A DNA stretch of 64,000 nucleotides, from positions 238,586,120 through 238,650,119 of the forward strand of contig NC_056522.1 in assembly GCF_019175285.1 (NCBI RefSeq). Direction: 5' to 3'. The notes beneath the pieces were generated by a model that made no database searches, had not been told where the DNA came from, and was given only the letters and a program-made list of their open reading frames with translations. Source of the DNA: Sceloporus undulatus. Lineage: Eukaryota; Chordata; Lepidosauria; Squamata; Phrynosomatidae. Made by a program: the position numbers and the translations under genes. Below are positions 43,693-54,439 of this stretch, piece after piece. Every line of letters starts with the position of its first letter. The stretch's first letter is position 1.

Positions 43693-43905
43693 GACAATAT
43701 CACACTACACTGTTATAGTGGTATTATTCCACTTTAACTGCTATGGCTGCCTCCTGTGAAATCCTGGGACTTGCAGTTTAGGGAGAGACATTTAGAATTC
43801 TCAGCCAGAGAGCCCTTAGGCCTCACTGAGCTACAAACCCAAGAATTCCAAAAGAGGCATCCATAGCAGTTAAAGTGGAATAACAGTGCTATCACAGCAT
43901 GAGTG
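43693..43905. mobile_element. MITE related to family A
   Basis: Left CACACTACACTGTTATAGTG, right CACTGTTA-like inverted as AACAGTGCTATCACAGCATG. The arms pair through ATTCCACTTTAACTGCTATG and ATAGCAGTTAAAGTGGAATA. It differs from family A at its termini and forms a sister family. Confidence 0.8.
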
Positions 43906-44527
43906 GGACCAAGTTCAGTGGGTGGAGAAAGGAGAGGCCTCGGTTTAAGAAACAAAACAAAACTCTCTTTCGATTTTCTTAAAAAACATCACATCTTACC
44001 AAATTTTGACTTTAACTGCATGGAACTATGTATACCTTTAAAGTACAGCATCATATGCATGCATATAGGCTGTGCATATGATACTGTAATTAAAAGGTAT
44101 ATTTTAATTTTGCTAGCTGTCTATGTCTCAACTATTACTATTACTTTCAGTGATATATGGGAAATATGATTTATGAATAACACAAATAGAAAAAACATTA
44201 TTAAGGATTCCATATGGTGTGCTTTCAGGGGAGGTCAATGGGGGGGGGGTGTGACACCATGAGTTACTGCAGCAGGTGATGCCAACCCTAGTGATGCTAC
44301 TGTATATATGCTGATGGTAAGAACACTGGCTTTATTGCCCTTTCTTATTGCTGTTAAAAATGGACTTGTATATACAGTTTTAAAAATATATATCTGCATT
44401 GTACTTCTTGGTAGTTTCAACTGGCAACTGTAATTCAAGAGCTCTGCAGCGGCATCCTTGTCTCCCCCCCATTTCCATTTCCATTGCTCCGTATCCAATG
44501 GCTAGATTTTACTGTAACTCATTTTAG

Positions 44528-44537
44528 NNNNNNNNNN
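44528..44537. other. Assembly gap (10 N)
   Basis: Ten N bases. A fixed-length run usually marks a gap of unknown size or a scaffold join, so the sequence may not be contiguous across it. Confidence 0.98.
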
Positions 44538-45734
44538 GCAGCTCTGTTCCTAATCTTCTGATAATAATCTCTCAACTGCAGTATTTACAGTTCGACTTCA
44601 ATCATCTGCTTCCCCAAACACATCCACTTGGTAACTTTATCCTCTTTTTTGTTTCCGACAGAAGCTGCTTGAAAGCTCTCACAGGGGTTTGCAGACCATA
44701 AGCTTGGAAAGTAACAATTACACATGTTAGGAGGACAAGAATGTGCCCACTTAATTACGAGGCTTAAGCCTGCCCTGACTCTGTTTCCTAACATGCTTTT
44801 CTACCCGCTGCCTCAAAGATATTTACAGTTTGAAAAACTGTAGTGGCCAGTTAAGAGCACCACAATATATTAGAGTCCACAACTAATTACCTTCTTCCGG
44901 TGGGTTCAAATCTTCTGTAATGGATAAGTGATAGTTTTACAGTTTCTTAAGATCTAGAAAAGTTACTGCAAACTCAGAGTAAAATGCCTACATTCAGCTT
45001 TCTTTCCCTCCCTGATAGAAATTGGTGGAGAAAAGAATATGCAATACACCTGAGGATTCAGGTTCTGCACATATCATCTCATGTGCCACATTGTATGGTA
45101 CTACCCACCTAGTAACAATAGTAGAGCTGCCTTTCAGGAAAACCACACCCAAGTAATAGCCTCAAATTAATGTGTCTTAGTGGGTCTACACTGACAAAGA
45201 TTCAAAGCCTCGCCTGATATATAAACATAAACAAAAATTATACCATGTCCAGTAGAATACTACTAGTAGATTACCTTCTGTTTGTAATGGGTACAATGGG
45301 ATGAGGGGAAACACATCTAACTGTGTACATATGTAAACACTGTATTAATACAATGTTAAAGGTGCAGATTCTCTCCTTTGACAAGGCATTATAGCAAGAG
45401 AGAAGGGGAAGTCTGTTTTTCACCCGTCCATCACCACTGTCAGAGTGAAGGAGCGCCAGATTTGTCTCTGGCTGTAAAGACTGTTACAGGCAAGACAAAG
45501 GGATAAGGAACTGCCAAGCACCCTCCAAAGGGGCACAGGCTTTCTCAGGGAAAGGGCAAGAAAACTAAGGTAGGGCTTGAGAGCAGGATCTTCCCAGGGG
45601 TTTGGCTCCCAGCCTCAAGAGATACAGTTGGATCACCTTTCTTCCCTCCCTCACAACTCTCAAGTTCCAAAGAGCTTGGAGGAAAGTCCCTCTATGCCTC
45701 AAAGGGCCTTGCCTGATGCCCAAGTGATACCGAG

Positions 45735-46072
45735 GCGCGTTACAGACGGGCCTAAGAGGCGCCGTCCTTGCACCATGATTACGCGTGAGGAGTGGCACTT
45801 CCGGACGCGCCTTGCCCCTCGCGCGTAACCGATACGTCAAGATAGCGGCACCCTATACAGATGGGCGCCGCCATCGTGACGTAGCGGACGCTCTGCGTCC
45901 GCACATCCCAACCCAGAAGAGATGTTGCGAGTGCGCGCTTTGGCACTTGTGACGTCTCTTCTGGGTTGCCAGAAGGAGCGCGATTTTCGTGCAGTTTGGC
46001 TGCTGCGGCTCCTCCACGCTGCAACCGGCAGAGGCCTGAGACCACCCCTTTTGGGTGGTCTGTAACAGGCCT
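45735..46072. mobile_element. CpG-dense MITE-B copy
   Basis: Left GCGTTACAGACGGGCCTAAG, right GGTGGTCTGTAACAGGCC. The end motif TTACAGAC is shared with the palindrome at 56,062. Very CpG-rich (GGCGCCGTCC, GACGCGCC, GTCCGCAC). An internal hairpin pairs AACCCAGAAGAGATGTTGCG with GACGTCTCTTCTGGGTT. It mimics a CpG island but has no promoter or exon signs. Confidence 0.65.
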
Positions 46073-46084
46073 GAGTGATCATTT

Positions 46085-46770
46085 TAATTTTGGGGGGATA
46101 GTTGACAATCATTATTTTTATATACAGATATGTGTATCTGTGTATTTGATATACCCAAAATTTAATAAAAAATCATTAATAATAACATATAACCAACAAT
46201 TTAATTTTTCCAATAATCCACATATTAATGTTCCTTCTATTCTTACACTTTCTTCCCTCCCATTCCCACCCCCCTAGGAAGCAAGGGTTACAATTTATTC
46301 AAAATGCCTTTCTCTTGATGTGGAGAATTGTATTGTATATTTTATAATTTGGTACCGTTCCTCTTCTTTTTGCCATTTCTATTAGTTTATTCCATTTCCT
46401 TAGCCAATTGTCTCCTTTCAATTGATCCTTATATCCCATTCTTCTTTCTAATATAAAATATAAAATAAAATCAAACATTATATATTCCAAAATATAATAT
46501 TACAATCTATCTACCTTTCATTTTTGTTCAACTTTCCATCCGAAGGCTATAACTGCACGAGCTTCTCTCAATATTTGTTTCATCAAATATGCCTAATCTC
46601 TATCCAATCCCAGATTCCTTACATTTAAAGTCATACATGTTTGATTCCAAAGTTTTCCTTATTTCCATGAAAAGCTCTGTGCCTTACAGCATTCTCACCA
46701 CCTATGTATATATGTGTCTTTACTTTTACTTCCCCTTCCATGCCAACAATTTGATGTCACATATTTAATT
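46085..46770 (-). mobile_element. L1-type LINE 3' fragment
   Basis: On the - strand, 46,490-46,299 reads MGYKDQLKGDNWLRKWNKLI and EMAKRRGTVPNYKIYN, in the manner of an L1 ORF2 C-terminus, followed by a 3' UTR-like AT-rich stretch. Several breaks. Confidence 0.5.
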
Positions 46771-46782
46771 ATACTGTGGGCC

Positions 46783-46885
46783 CTTAGTCCAAAACACACT
46801 GCAGAAATAATCCAGTTTGAGACTGCTTGAACTGCCCTGGCTCAATGCTTGAAATTGTAGTGTTTGAGAGCTCTGGTGCCAGGCA
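46783..46885 (+). mobile_element. MITE-A left half
   Basis: CCAAAACACACTGCAGAAAT through GAGAGCTCTGGTGCCAGGCA, then lost. Followed by a different repeat. Confidence 0.7.
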
Positions 46886-46924
46886 ATAAACAGCAAGAAA
46901 TCATTCACGGGGAATCTGGGATCA

Positions 46925-47090
46925 TCTATAGTGAGCCATGTTAGTCTGTAGAATCAGAGATCATTGAGTCAGTGAGAGAGAGAAGTTGGCAACATGAGCT
47001 TTTCTAGACTTGAGTCTAATACGTATCTGAAGAAGGAGGCTTTAAGTCTATGAAAACTCAAGCTGCCTACTTCTTTCTTTCAGTATACAG
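46925..47090. repeat. Interspersed repeat of the TTAGTCTGTAG...CTTCTTCAGATAC type
   Basis: GAGCCATGTTAGTCTGTAGA, CATGAGCTTTTCTAGACTTG, ACGTATCTGAAGAAGGAGGC and CTATGAAAACTCAAGCTGCC. A second copy lies at 50,710-50,885. I recall such ends from Penelope-like elements of reptiles, but the class is not secure. Confidence 0.5.
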
Positions 47091-47755
47091 TGATCCCTCC
47101 CAATGTGCGGATTTGATTTTTCCAGATTTGATTATTCACGGATTGTATTAGTATGTTCTCTCTAGGAATATCTAGATCCTCCAATGCAACTCTATGGTTA
47201 GCTTTAACCAAAAGTCGTCCTGAAGGGTGATTCCTAGAGTGAATATTCCACTAGGCATTTGTAGCTTCTCCAGTGCAATTCTATGGTCAGTGTCTGGCAG
47301 ACGTTGACCACAGGGTTGTACTGGAGGACCTAGAGATTCCTAGAGAGGTGTTCCCTCAGGTAAAAACAAAGGAGTTTATTACACTGGGGCTAATTTTGGC
47401 ATTAAAGAGATTAAAACACATTTAAAGCATCCTGCAAATAAAATGAAAATGGTGAGTAATTCCACGAATGATTATCACACACAATTGCGCAAATAAAGTG
47501 ATATTGGAAATGCATTGTCACTGAAACCACAAAAGTAAAAAGATGTGTGTGAATACTTCTTTGTGACCACTTTAATGGCGGGTTTTGTGCGATGTTGTGT
47601 GAAATTGTTCTGGGATATGTATGGGATAATCTCCCAATCTCCTTTATGTGGTAAACTCCATATATAGTGTTGTTTTTTTTTGTTTGTGGGTTTTTCACAT
47701 TCATGGGGGTCCTGTGCCCCTGAAACAATTGAATGTGGAGGGATGAGCGCAGTCT
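47091..47755. mobile_element. Tigger-like MITE (second type) with an internal insert
   Basis: Left CAGTGATCCCTCCCAATGTG, right TTGAATGTGGAGGGATGAGC are inverted. The interior has AGATCCTCCAATGCAACTCT repeats also found at 51,438. About 280 bp (47,400-47,690) do not match the other copy and may be a later insertion of unknown type. Confidence 0.6.
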
Positions 47756-47810
47756 GCAAGGTGCTGTAAGTTGCTTTGAATCCCAGTTTTTTGGAGAGGG
47801 AAAGTGGGGT

Positions 47811-47870
47811 GCAATAATAATAATAATAATAATAATACAGTAATAATAATGATTATTATTATTATTCAGG
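47811..47870. repeat. (TAA)n-(TTA)n microsatellite
   Basis: AATAAT units then ATTATT units. Confidence 0.9.
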
Positions 47871-48137
47871 GCAGCCTATGAATAAGGTCACTCTTCCTGT
47901 GCCCTTAAAAGCCCCCTTGGTTTTCTTTCCGAGGCCTCAGAGAAGCCTGGGCAGCTCTGAGGGTCTTCCAGCTGTAGTCAATGAGGGGCATGGCCTCCCC
48001 TCCATCATCCCCTTCCCGCTTCTTTCTTTCTCTCTCTCTCTCTCCCCACTTTCCCGCCTCCCAATGGGGCTCCAGCTCCAGGCTCCCAACCTTTGTTGCT
48101 CCTCAGAGTCCCCCCCCCCGCCCAGTCCAGCCCTATT

Positions 48138-48138
<1 letters not shown>

Positions 48139-48181
<43 letters not shown>

Positions 48182-48205
48182 TCATTCTTTCATTCTTTCT
48201 TCCTT
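48139..48205. repeat. (TTTC)n microsatellite
   Basis: About eleven TTTC units, then CATT-interrupted units. It lies just left of the candidate first exon at 48,230-48,430. Confidence 0.95.
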
Positions 48206-48229
48206 CCCAATGCCAAATGCCCTCAGACA

Positions 48230-48430
48230 TTTCCTAATAAGGCTCCGCGTTCTCTTCTGAGAGGGAAGGAGTTAAAAGGAGGGAGCCGGGGGGGGGGGCG
48301 GGGGTTGGGTGGGTTTTTGGTGGTGCTTTTTTGCTGCCTTTTGGATGGTGGCGCTGAGAGACTGTCTCCGAAGAGAGAGACAGAGCGGGAGTTTCCAAAC
48401 TTGCTCAGAGAAAGCAGCCCTGCAAAGCGG
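48230..48430 (+). promoter_or_regulatory. GC-rich promoter and candidate non-coding first exon, possibly MYLK
   Basis: A GC-rich segment with a long G run (48,289-48,303) and CpG-bearing sequence ends at GCAAAGCG|GTGAGTGAG (donor at 48,431). No coding frame is recognisable. The look is that of a 5' UTR exon followed by a long first intron. In human the gene downstream of CCDC14 in the same orientation is MYLK, so this may be its 5' end. That rests on recalled gene order, and a (TTTC)n tract and a MITE lie close by, so repeat-derived GC richness is an alternative. Confidence 0.4.
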
Positions 48431-48694
48431 TGAGTGAGTCCCTCTCTCTCTCTCTTCCTTTGCCTTCCCACAAATTATTGGGGTTTTATTTTGGGGGAGG
48501 AGGGGAAGGAAGAATCTGGGCTCTTCTCTTTTTCGGTCTGAGGAGGACCACTTTGCATTATTAATGCGAGAGACGAGGAGGACCGAATGAGAGACTGAGA
48601 GTGCAGCAGCAGACTTCTGCTCCAAGAGCTGCCCCTCGCGTGGCTTCTTTTTGAGCGTTGGACTCAGCCATTGAAACCCTTTGGGTGAGCTGAC

Positions 48695-48878
48695 GTCCCA
48701 AACACACTTTGAGACCGCTTGAACAGCCCTGGCTCAATGCTGGGGAATCCTGGGAACTGTAGTGTTTGGGAGACACTGAGCCTTCTCTGTCAGAAGCAGA
48801 GCCAGTCTGCTGCCCCCTCAAGCTACAGCCCCCAGGACTCCCCAGCCCTGAGCCAGGGCAGCTCAGTCTGTTTGGGAG
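48695..48878. mobile_element. MITE-A copy, GC-rich variant
   Basis: TCCCAAACACACTTTGAGAC, TCAATGCTGGGGAATCCTGG, then CAGCCCTGAGCCAGGGCAGC and TCTGTTTGGGA. The terminal CTGCAGAAATAATCC block is missing on both sides. Confidence 0.75.
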
Positions 48879-49394
48879 AGTGGCACTCTCTCAGCCCCAG
48901 AAGACCCTTGGGGCACTCTGAGATACAGGGACCTTGTGTGGAGTGTAATGGACAGCCTTCTTTCTGTCTTGTGAGATCCGTTTCCCTTGCTTGCTTGTGA
49001 CAAGTGGACGCTGGTGAGAACCCTTTCCGTTTTGAACCCTCAGAAAGACATAGATGAATAAAGGGGGGGGGAGCCCTGGGGGGGGAGGGAGTTTGACTCT
49101 GGAGAGCAGGGCTTCCTTGACCATGGAAAGCCCCTGGGTTGTGGGAGAGTGGTTAACATTCAGGATTTTACTTATGCTCAGGAGTTGGGAAATGATAGTA
49201 CTGGACTGTTGAGAGCCAAGGCTGTCACTCAGGTCATGACAAATTCTCTGCTTTGGAATGTAAACAATTGGGAAATGGCTCTTAACTTATACTTTTAACC
49301 CAGATAAAAGGAAGCACTGCATAGACAGTTTGGGGACAGTGAAACAAAACATATACAGTAGATAAAAGATGGATGGATGGATTCCCCCACAAGG

Positions 49395-49480
49395 GGGACC
49401 TTGGGCAGATCACACTGTCTCAGCCTCGGAGGAAGGAAGGCAAGGGCAAACCCTCTCTCTGATGAAAATTGCCAAGAAAA
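49395..49480 (+). repeat. CORE-SINE 3' fragment
   Basis: GACCTTGGGCAGATCACACT, GTCTCAGCCTCGGAGGAAGG and ATTGCCAAGAAAAC. Confidence 0.75.
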
Positions 49481-49524
49481 CAGAGCCTTAATCCTGCTCC
49501 TTTTGAACAGATCAGCTATATATG

Positions 49525-49745
49525 AGAGAGTCAGCGTGGTGTAGTTTTTTAAGTGTTAAGATTATGATGCTGGTTTGATTCCCAGCTCAGCCATGGAAAT
49601 CCACTGGGTGACCTTGGGCCAGTCACACTCTCTCAGCCCCAGGAGACAGCAAGGGCAAACCCCTCTCTGAACCAATCCTGCCAAGAAAACCCCAGGAGCC
49701 TTAGGTAAGGTCGCCATAAATCAGGAACAACTTGAAGGCGTTTAA
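49525..49745 (+). repeat. CORE-SINE, nearly full length
   Basis: GAGTCAGCGTGGTGTAGTTT, GGTTTGATTCCCAGCTCAGC, GTGACCTTGGGCCAGTCACA, AAGGGCAAACCCCTCTCTGA and CGCCATAAATCAGGAACAAC. Confidence 0.88.
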
Positions 49746-50447
49746 CCAAGAAGTTAAAGAATACACAGTAGCAGTTGTCCCTCCTGTATCATATCACTGC
49801 TATTATTTATTACTACTACTAATGCACCTCAACTCGCCTTGAGGAGGAGAGGATTGCCCCCAGGGCGTCCTCCTTTTATTTTCCTTTTCTTAGCAGGATA
49901 TCTGGAATTGCAAAATGCCTTCCATTTGGAGCCTGAGCATGGACCTATGTATATGAGTGCTTTGAGCTTTTTTAGTTTGGTATTGTCCTCCTTTCCATCC
50001 CCCCCCCCCTACATCTTGCAGTGCCATGTCCTCCTTTTTTGCAGTTATAGAACTGGGTGCCTCCTTGATTGCTACCTTCTAAGCAGGGATGATGAACAGA
50101 AAGAGGGGCACATGCGCAGAGGAGTGTGGATGCCTCTTTATATTATGCATTATGTGTGTGTGCGCGTGCACAGAGGGGTCTGAGGGCACACGCCTGTTGC
50201 TGCTGCTGTTGCCTGGGGTCTGCTCCACACAATAGGCACCCTTGCATTTGCCTTGGCCTCTGGAAAGCCACCTCTGCAGCACAGTGGAGAAAGGCGCCTG
50301 TGATTGCCTTGGAGAGGAGACTGTGTGTGTGTTTTTTTTAAAATGGCTTCATATCAGAGCAAGGGGCAGGGTGTCCAGAGTGTCCTCCTTTTCCAGGACA
50401 TGTCCTGGACCTTTCCACTTTCTGTCCAGGAAGGAATCCCCAATTGT

Positions 50448-50584
50448 ATGTAGTTCATTGTGGCACCAGAGCTCTCTAACAGAGAAGGCTAAATATCTCA
50501 CAAAAACTGCAAGTCCAAAACACTGAATCATGACATTTAAAGTGGTGTCAATCTGGGTTGTTTCTGTAGTGAGAATGCAGACCT
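50448..50584 (+). mobile_element. MITE-A right half
   Basis: TTCATTGTGGCACCAGAGCT through AAGTGGTGTCAATCTGGGTT and TTTCTGTAGTGAGAATGCAG. The left arm is absent. Confidence 0.75.
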
Positions 50585-50704
50585 AGTCCAAAACTCAAAC
50601 CACTACACCAAATTCTTATATTTTTGTGTGTGGTAAAGAAAGTCATCTCCTCCCATCACTTAGATAAAACACCAATTCCACAAATTCTTCCACCTGATTT
50701 TCTT

Positions 50705-50885
50705 TGGGGTGGGGCAGCATAATTGTGTTAGTCTGTTGTAGCAAAAAACCCAAAGAAACATCAGACACAACTCCCTCCAAATGCCATTTATTATAGCATG
50801 AGCTTGTGCAGATATAGCTCAATTTCTTCAGATGCATGGAGTATACTATCCTGAATTTCAAGTATCTTATACAGTATATGTGACT
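50705..50885. repeat. Interspersed repeat, second copy of the 46,925 type
   Basis: TAATTGTGTTAGTCTGTTGT, AGCATGAGCTTGTGCAGATA and TTTCTTCAGATGCATGGAGT correspond to the copy at 46,925-47,090. Confidence 0.55.
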
Positions 50886-51437
50886 GACCATGACAACTAC
50901 AGTTTATTCACACTAGCCACTCACAAAAGTGTTGCTGATGAGACACCAGTTAATACAGTACAGTATACATAATACTTCATCCCCTGGTGTGAAAATAAAT
51001 AAGGTGTGAACAAGCAGTACAGTGATCTAGCTGTTCTCATGACTGTATTGGTTGAGAAAAATGTTCCCACGCTGACAAAAAGGAGTGGGTGTATGTCTTA
51101 TTTACTGCTGAATGTGCTACATTTTTTCAGAGGTGCACATACCTCTGGTAAGTTGGTTGTGCTGAGACACAATGGCCCCCTTACCCTGCAGATATTAGTC
51201 AGGGTGGGTCCAGCCCAGCCCTCCTCCTTCATTCCTTATGAAAGACTCTCACAGTAATGTTCAAGGCAGGGCTAAGGCTCTACCATAAAGCTTGAGTCAT
51301 GTGCCAGCCTCAGATGTGGGCCTAGAAGACATGTGTATGGTAACAGGTTCTTGGATGGTAGCAAGTTCCCCAATGCTTCCATCTAAGCTATCTTGTTACT
51401 GTCATGTATAGCAAGTATGCCATCATTAGTAAGATGT

Positions 51438-51782
51438 ACAATGGGCCCACCATATTTGTTGGGGTTAGGGATGCAGGACCCCTGTGAAAGTGGAAAAACT
51501 GCAAATGAAAACATTTTTTTTTACTTGAGAGAACACCTCTCTAGGAATCTCTAGGTCCTCCAGCACAATTCCATGGTCAACTTTGGGCAGATATTGACCA
51601 TAGAGTTGTGCTTGGAGGACCTACAAATGCTTAGAGAAGTGTTCTCTCTTGGTCCTCTAGCATGACTTCTGAAGGACGTCCACCATAGAGTCACACTGGA
51701 GATCCTAGAGAGAACATTAACCAAATCCACGAATAAATAAAGCCACAAAAGTCATAGACAAAAATGTGGAGGGCTGACTGTT
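51438..51782. mobile_element. Tigger-like MITE (second type)
   Basis: Left ACAATGGGCCCACCATATTT, right AAATGTGGAGGGCTGACTGT. The interior has two or three tandem-like blocks around AGGTCCTCCAGCACAATTCC and CATAGAGTTGTGCTTGGAGG, also seen at 47,091. Confidence 0.65.
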
Positions 51783-52311
51783 GTTGCAGATCCAACTGGG
51801 CTCAGTATGTGGAATTTGAGGAGTGTGTGTGTGAGAGAATGCTTTTGTGGTTCCATCTTCCCTTTCTTTTCAAGCAGCAACATTTCTTGGGTCAGCACAT
51901 CTTGCTGATCCAATCGGCCCAGGTTGGGTTGGGGAGGGTCACCCAGATTTCTGTTTTCCCCTAGCATCCCATTGTGTTTTGCCTGTGTTCCTGTCAGTTT
52001 GCATATACAAAGGAAAAGGAGTGGGAGAAGCATGATTAAGTTATAATGTACTGTTTGGTTGTTCCGAAAAAGCCATGAATTAATATGTGCTATATAAATA
52101 TAACATAATTACAAACTACAGTGTTTATAATATATATTCCTTACATCAGTTTATTGTACGCCATAGGCAGGTTTACTCTTTTTATGTACAGCGCTGTGCA
52201 AATCTACAGCACTATATTATTATTAATAATAATAAGTGTAAATGGTACTTAATATCAGTGGAATCTGGTGTGGGTATTCATAGTTTTAGGGCAAAGGTTT
52301 GCTGCTGTTGT

Positions 52312-52650
52312 TAGCTGTTCTTGAGTTGACCCTGACTGATGGCAACCCTGTGGATGAGAATCTCCAAGACCACCTGCCCTCCATTGCTTTGGTCATGTCC
52401 TGCAAATTAATGCCCATGACCTCTCAGATCCAGTCTCTCTATCCAGCATGTGGCCTTCCTGTATTTCTGCTGCCTTCTACCTTCCCTAGCATTATTGTCT
52501 TTTTCAGTCATTTATGTCTTCTTATGATGTGGCCAAAGTACGACAGCTTCAGTTTTGTGATCTTGGTTTCCAGGGAGAGTTCAGGCTTAATGTGTTCAAG
52601 GACCATTTGTTTGTCTCTTGGGTTGTCCATGGTGTTCTCAGCACTCTTCT
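52312..52650 (-). mobile_element. RTE/BovB-like LINE 3' fragment
   Basis: On the - strand, pieces of the RTE ORF C-terminus are readable: ETKITKLKLSYFGHIIRRHK, then KKTIMLGKVEGSRNTGRP. The 3' end runs to GGGTCAACTCAAGAACAGCT. It is 5' truncated and frame-broken. Confidence 0.8.
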
Positions 52651-53144
52651 CAGCCTTCCAGATGCTGCTGGTCTGCAACTTCCAGCATTCCTTCAGCTAG
52701 GGCTACTGGTACTTGGAGTCCAACATCATCTAGAGGGCTGCATGATCCCCATTCCTGCTTTTCAGAGAACAAATGTATACTTTTGGTGTTCTGAAGAGCT
52801 AAAATGGGAGGTGACTGTTAGCCACATGTCCTTCACAGTTTGGTGTTTCATACTAAATGTGGGCAATTTTATTACATTTTTCATTAGTTTGCCTGCTGCA
52901 TTTCAACTATTTGCACACATTTGGTAGTTTGTAAAATGATTTCCATGGGTGCAAATCTGAAAAGAATTATGCTGCAATGTGTTTGTCCATGCTGATTGTT
53001 CTAGGGTTATATAATGGGATTTAGTTTTAAGGGAACCCAGTAAACAACTCACAGAATAATCATGGGAAATAATGTGCCAAATCATTTTCTTGTGTTTATA
53101 CTAGTAATGAACTATTATACTACAGGTTCAAAATAGAATTAGAG

Positions 53145-53171
53145 TTCTCTCTCTCTCTCTCTCTCTCTCTT
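53145..53171. repeat. (CT)n microsatellite
   Basis: About 13 CT units directly before TTTATAG. Confidence 0.9.
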
Positions 53172-53222
53172 TTATAGTGGCTTTCACAATTCTGTATGAC
53201 ACTGATCGCTGTAAGTATCACT

Positions 53223-53445
53223 TAGGCTGCACTTGCATTGCAGAAACAATGCAGTTTAACACCACTTTAACTGTTATGTCTCAGTGCAATGGAATTGTGG
53301 GATTTATAGTTCATTGTGGCACCAGAGGTTTCTGACAGAGAAGGCTAAATATCTCACAAAGCTACAAATCCCAGAATTTCACTTAGGCATGGCAGTTAAA
53401 GCGGTATCAAACTGCTTTATTTCTGCAGTCCAGATGTAACCTTAG
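53223..53445. mobile_element. MITE-A copy with TTA on both sides
   Basis: The left GGCTGCACTTGCATTGCAGA and right TCTGCAGTCCAGATGTAACC are inverted and flanked by TTA on each side, the 3-bp duplication expected for PIF/Harbinger elements. The arms pair through CACTTTAACTGTTATG and GGCAGTTAAAGCGGTATC. Confidence 0.88.
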
Positions 53446-53614
53446 TCTTTTTATTAATTCAGCTTCTTCTCTCATTGGTTATGCACAATGAAAAGCCTGT
53501 GAATTCTGGTATATATACTCTTAGTTCACATTAACTGAATCCAGTACAGCTGTTTGCATTGCATGTTGCAGAGAGTGATAATTAGAGCATTCATTACATC
53601 CTGTACCCTCTTTA

Positions 53615-53715
53615 TGACTACACCTCCCAGAATTCCTGGCCATTGGCCATGTTGGCTGGAGCTAATGAGCTGAATTCCAAAATACCTGGAGGGCATCACA
53701 CTAGGGAATGGTGGT
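53615..53715. mobile_element. hAT-like MITE fragment
   Basis: CTACACCTCCCAGAATTCCT, GGCCATGTTGGCTGGAGCTA and AATACCTGGAGGGCATCACA. Similar scraps lie at 15,700, 18,240, 19,950, 38,555, 52,665 and 57,010. Confidence 0.55.
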
Positions 53716-53941
53716 GCAGAACATCTGGCTCTTGATTGATTGGACTGTGCTTTTCTACTTCTACAGCCATGTTTTCCTTTTCCTTATTCTTTGTCTATCA
53801 CACAAAGAATTTAGGGTGGCCAATCTCAAAACTTCTAGTGTTCCCCATTGATGAGATTATGTTACGTAAATAGATATATGTTATGTAAATAGATATATTC
53901 TACAGCACTATATAAATAAAGCATAATAATGATAATAATAA

Positions 53942-54050
53942 CAACAGCATGGTATAGTAGTTTGAGTGCTGGAGACCAGGGTTTGATTCCCCACTCAGCC
54001 ATGGAACCCACTGGGTGACCTTGGACAAGTCACACTCCCTCGGCCTCAGG
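53942..54050 (+). repeat. CORE-SINE 5' fragment
   Basis: AGCATGGTATAGTAGTTTGA, GGGTTTGATTCCCCACTCAG and GTGACCTTGGACAAGTCACA. The tail is missing. Confidence 0.8.
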
Positions 54051-54061
54051 AGTAGAGTCTA

Positions 54062-54240
54062 GGAGCACTCCCAAACTGTGGACACAGTCTTTTAAGGGGA
54101 GTGTGACCCTGTCTAGGACCGGTTCGGTTGATGGATCTCAATACCTGGATTAGGGGCCCCTACTGTGAGCACCTCCGTTTTGTCGGGATTCAGTTTTAGT
54201 CTGTTTTTCCTCCTCCAGTCCATTACCACATTAGACATTC
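54062..54240 (-). mobile_element. LINE reverse-transcriptase fragment (L2/CR1-like)
   Basis: On the - strand: VVMDWRRKNRLKLNPDKTEV, a piece of non-LTR RT just downstream of the catalytic box, then VGAPNPGIEI and PLKDCVHSLGVLL. It joins abruptly to a different LINE tail at 54,241. Confidence 0.7.
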
Positions 54241-54432
54241 ATTGAGAGGAGAGATGCCATCTTTAGTCAAAGCTGTAGACTGAGACATGGAAGACTGCGT
54301 TCCAGATGGACAGACTCAGCCAAGGAAGCCAGGGCCCTCAGCCTGAAAGACCTGATCAGGATGACTTGGAGGTTTCTCATTCAAGGGGTCACCCTACATT
54401 GAAGGTGACTAAATGCAGTTAATAACAACAAA
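54241..54432 (+). mobile_element. LINE 3' tail fragment
   Basis: CATGGAAGACTGCGTTCCAG, GGACAGACTCAGCCAAGGAA and AGTTAATAACAACAA. The (AAC)n-like end suggests a LINE 3' terminus. Clade not assigned. Confidence 0.5.
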
Positions 54433-54439
54433 GCTTTGG

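Noticed and set aside
45565-46112. Overlapping Arg/Pro-rich open frames in the CpG-dense block
   Set aside because: They are produced by the CpG-rich MITE; no splice or start context.
48139-48433. Open frames through the (TTTC)n tract (poly Phe/Leu/Ser)
   Set aside because: They are a microsatellite artefact.
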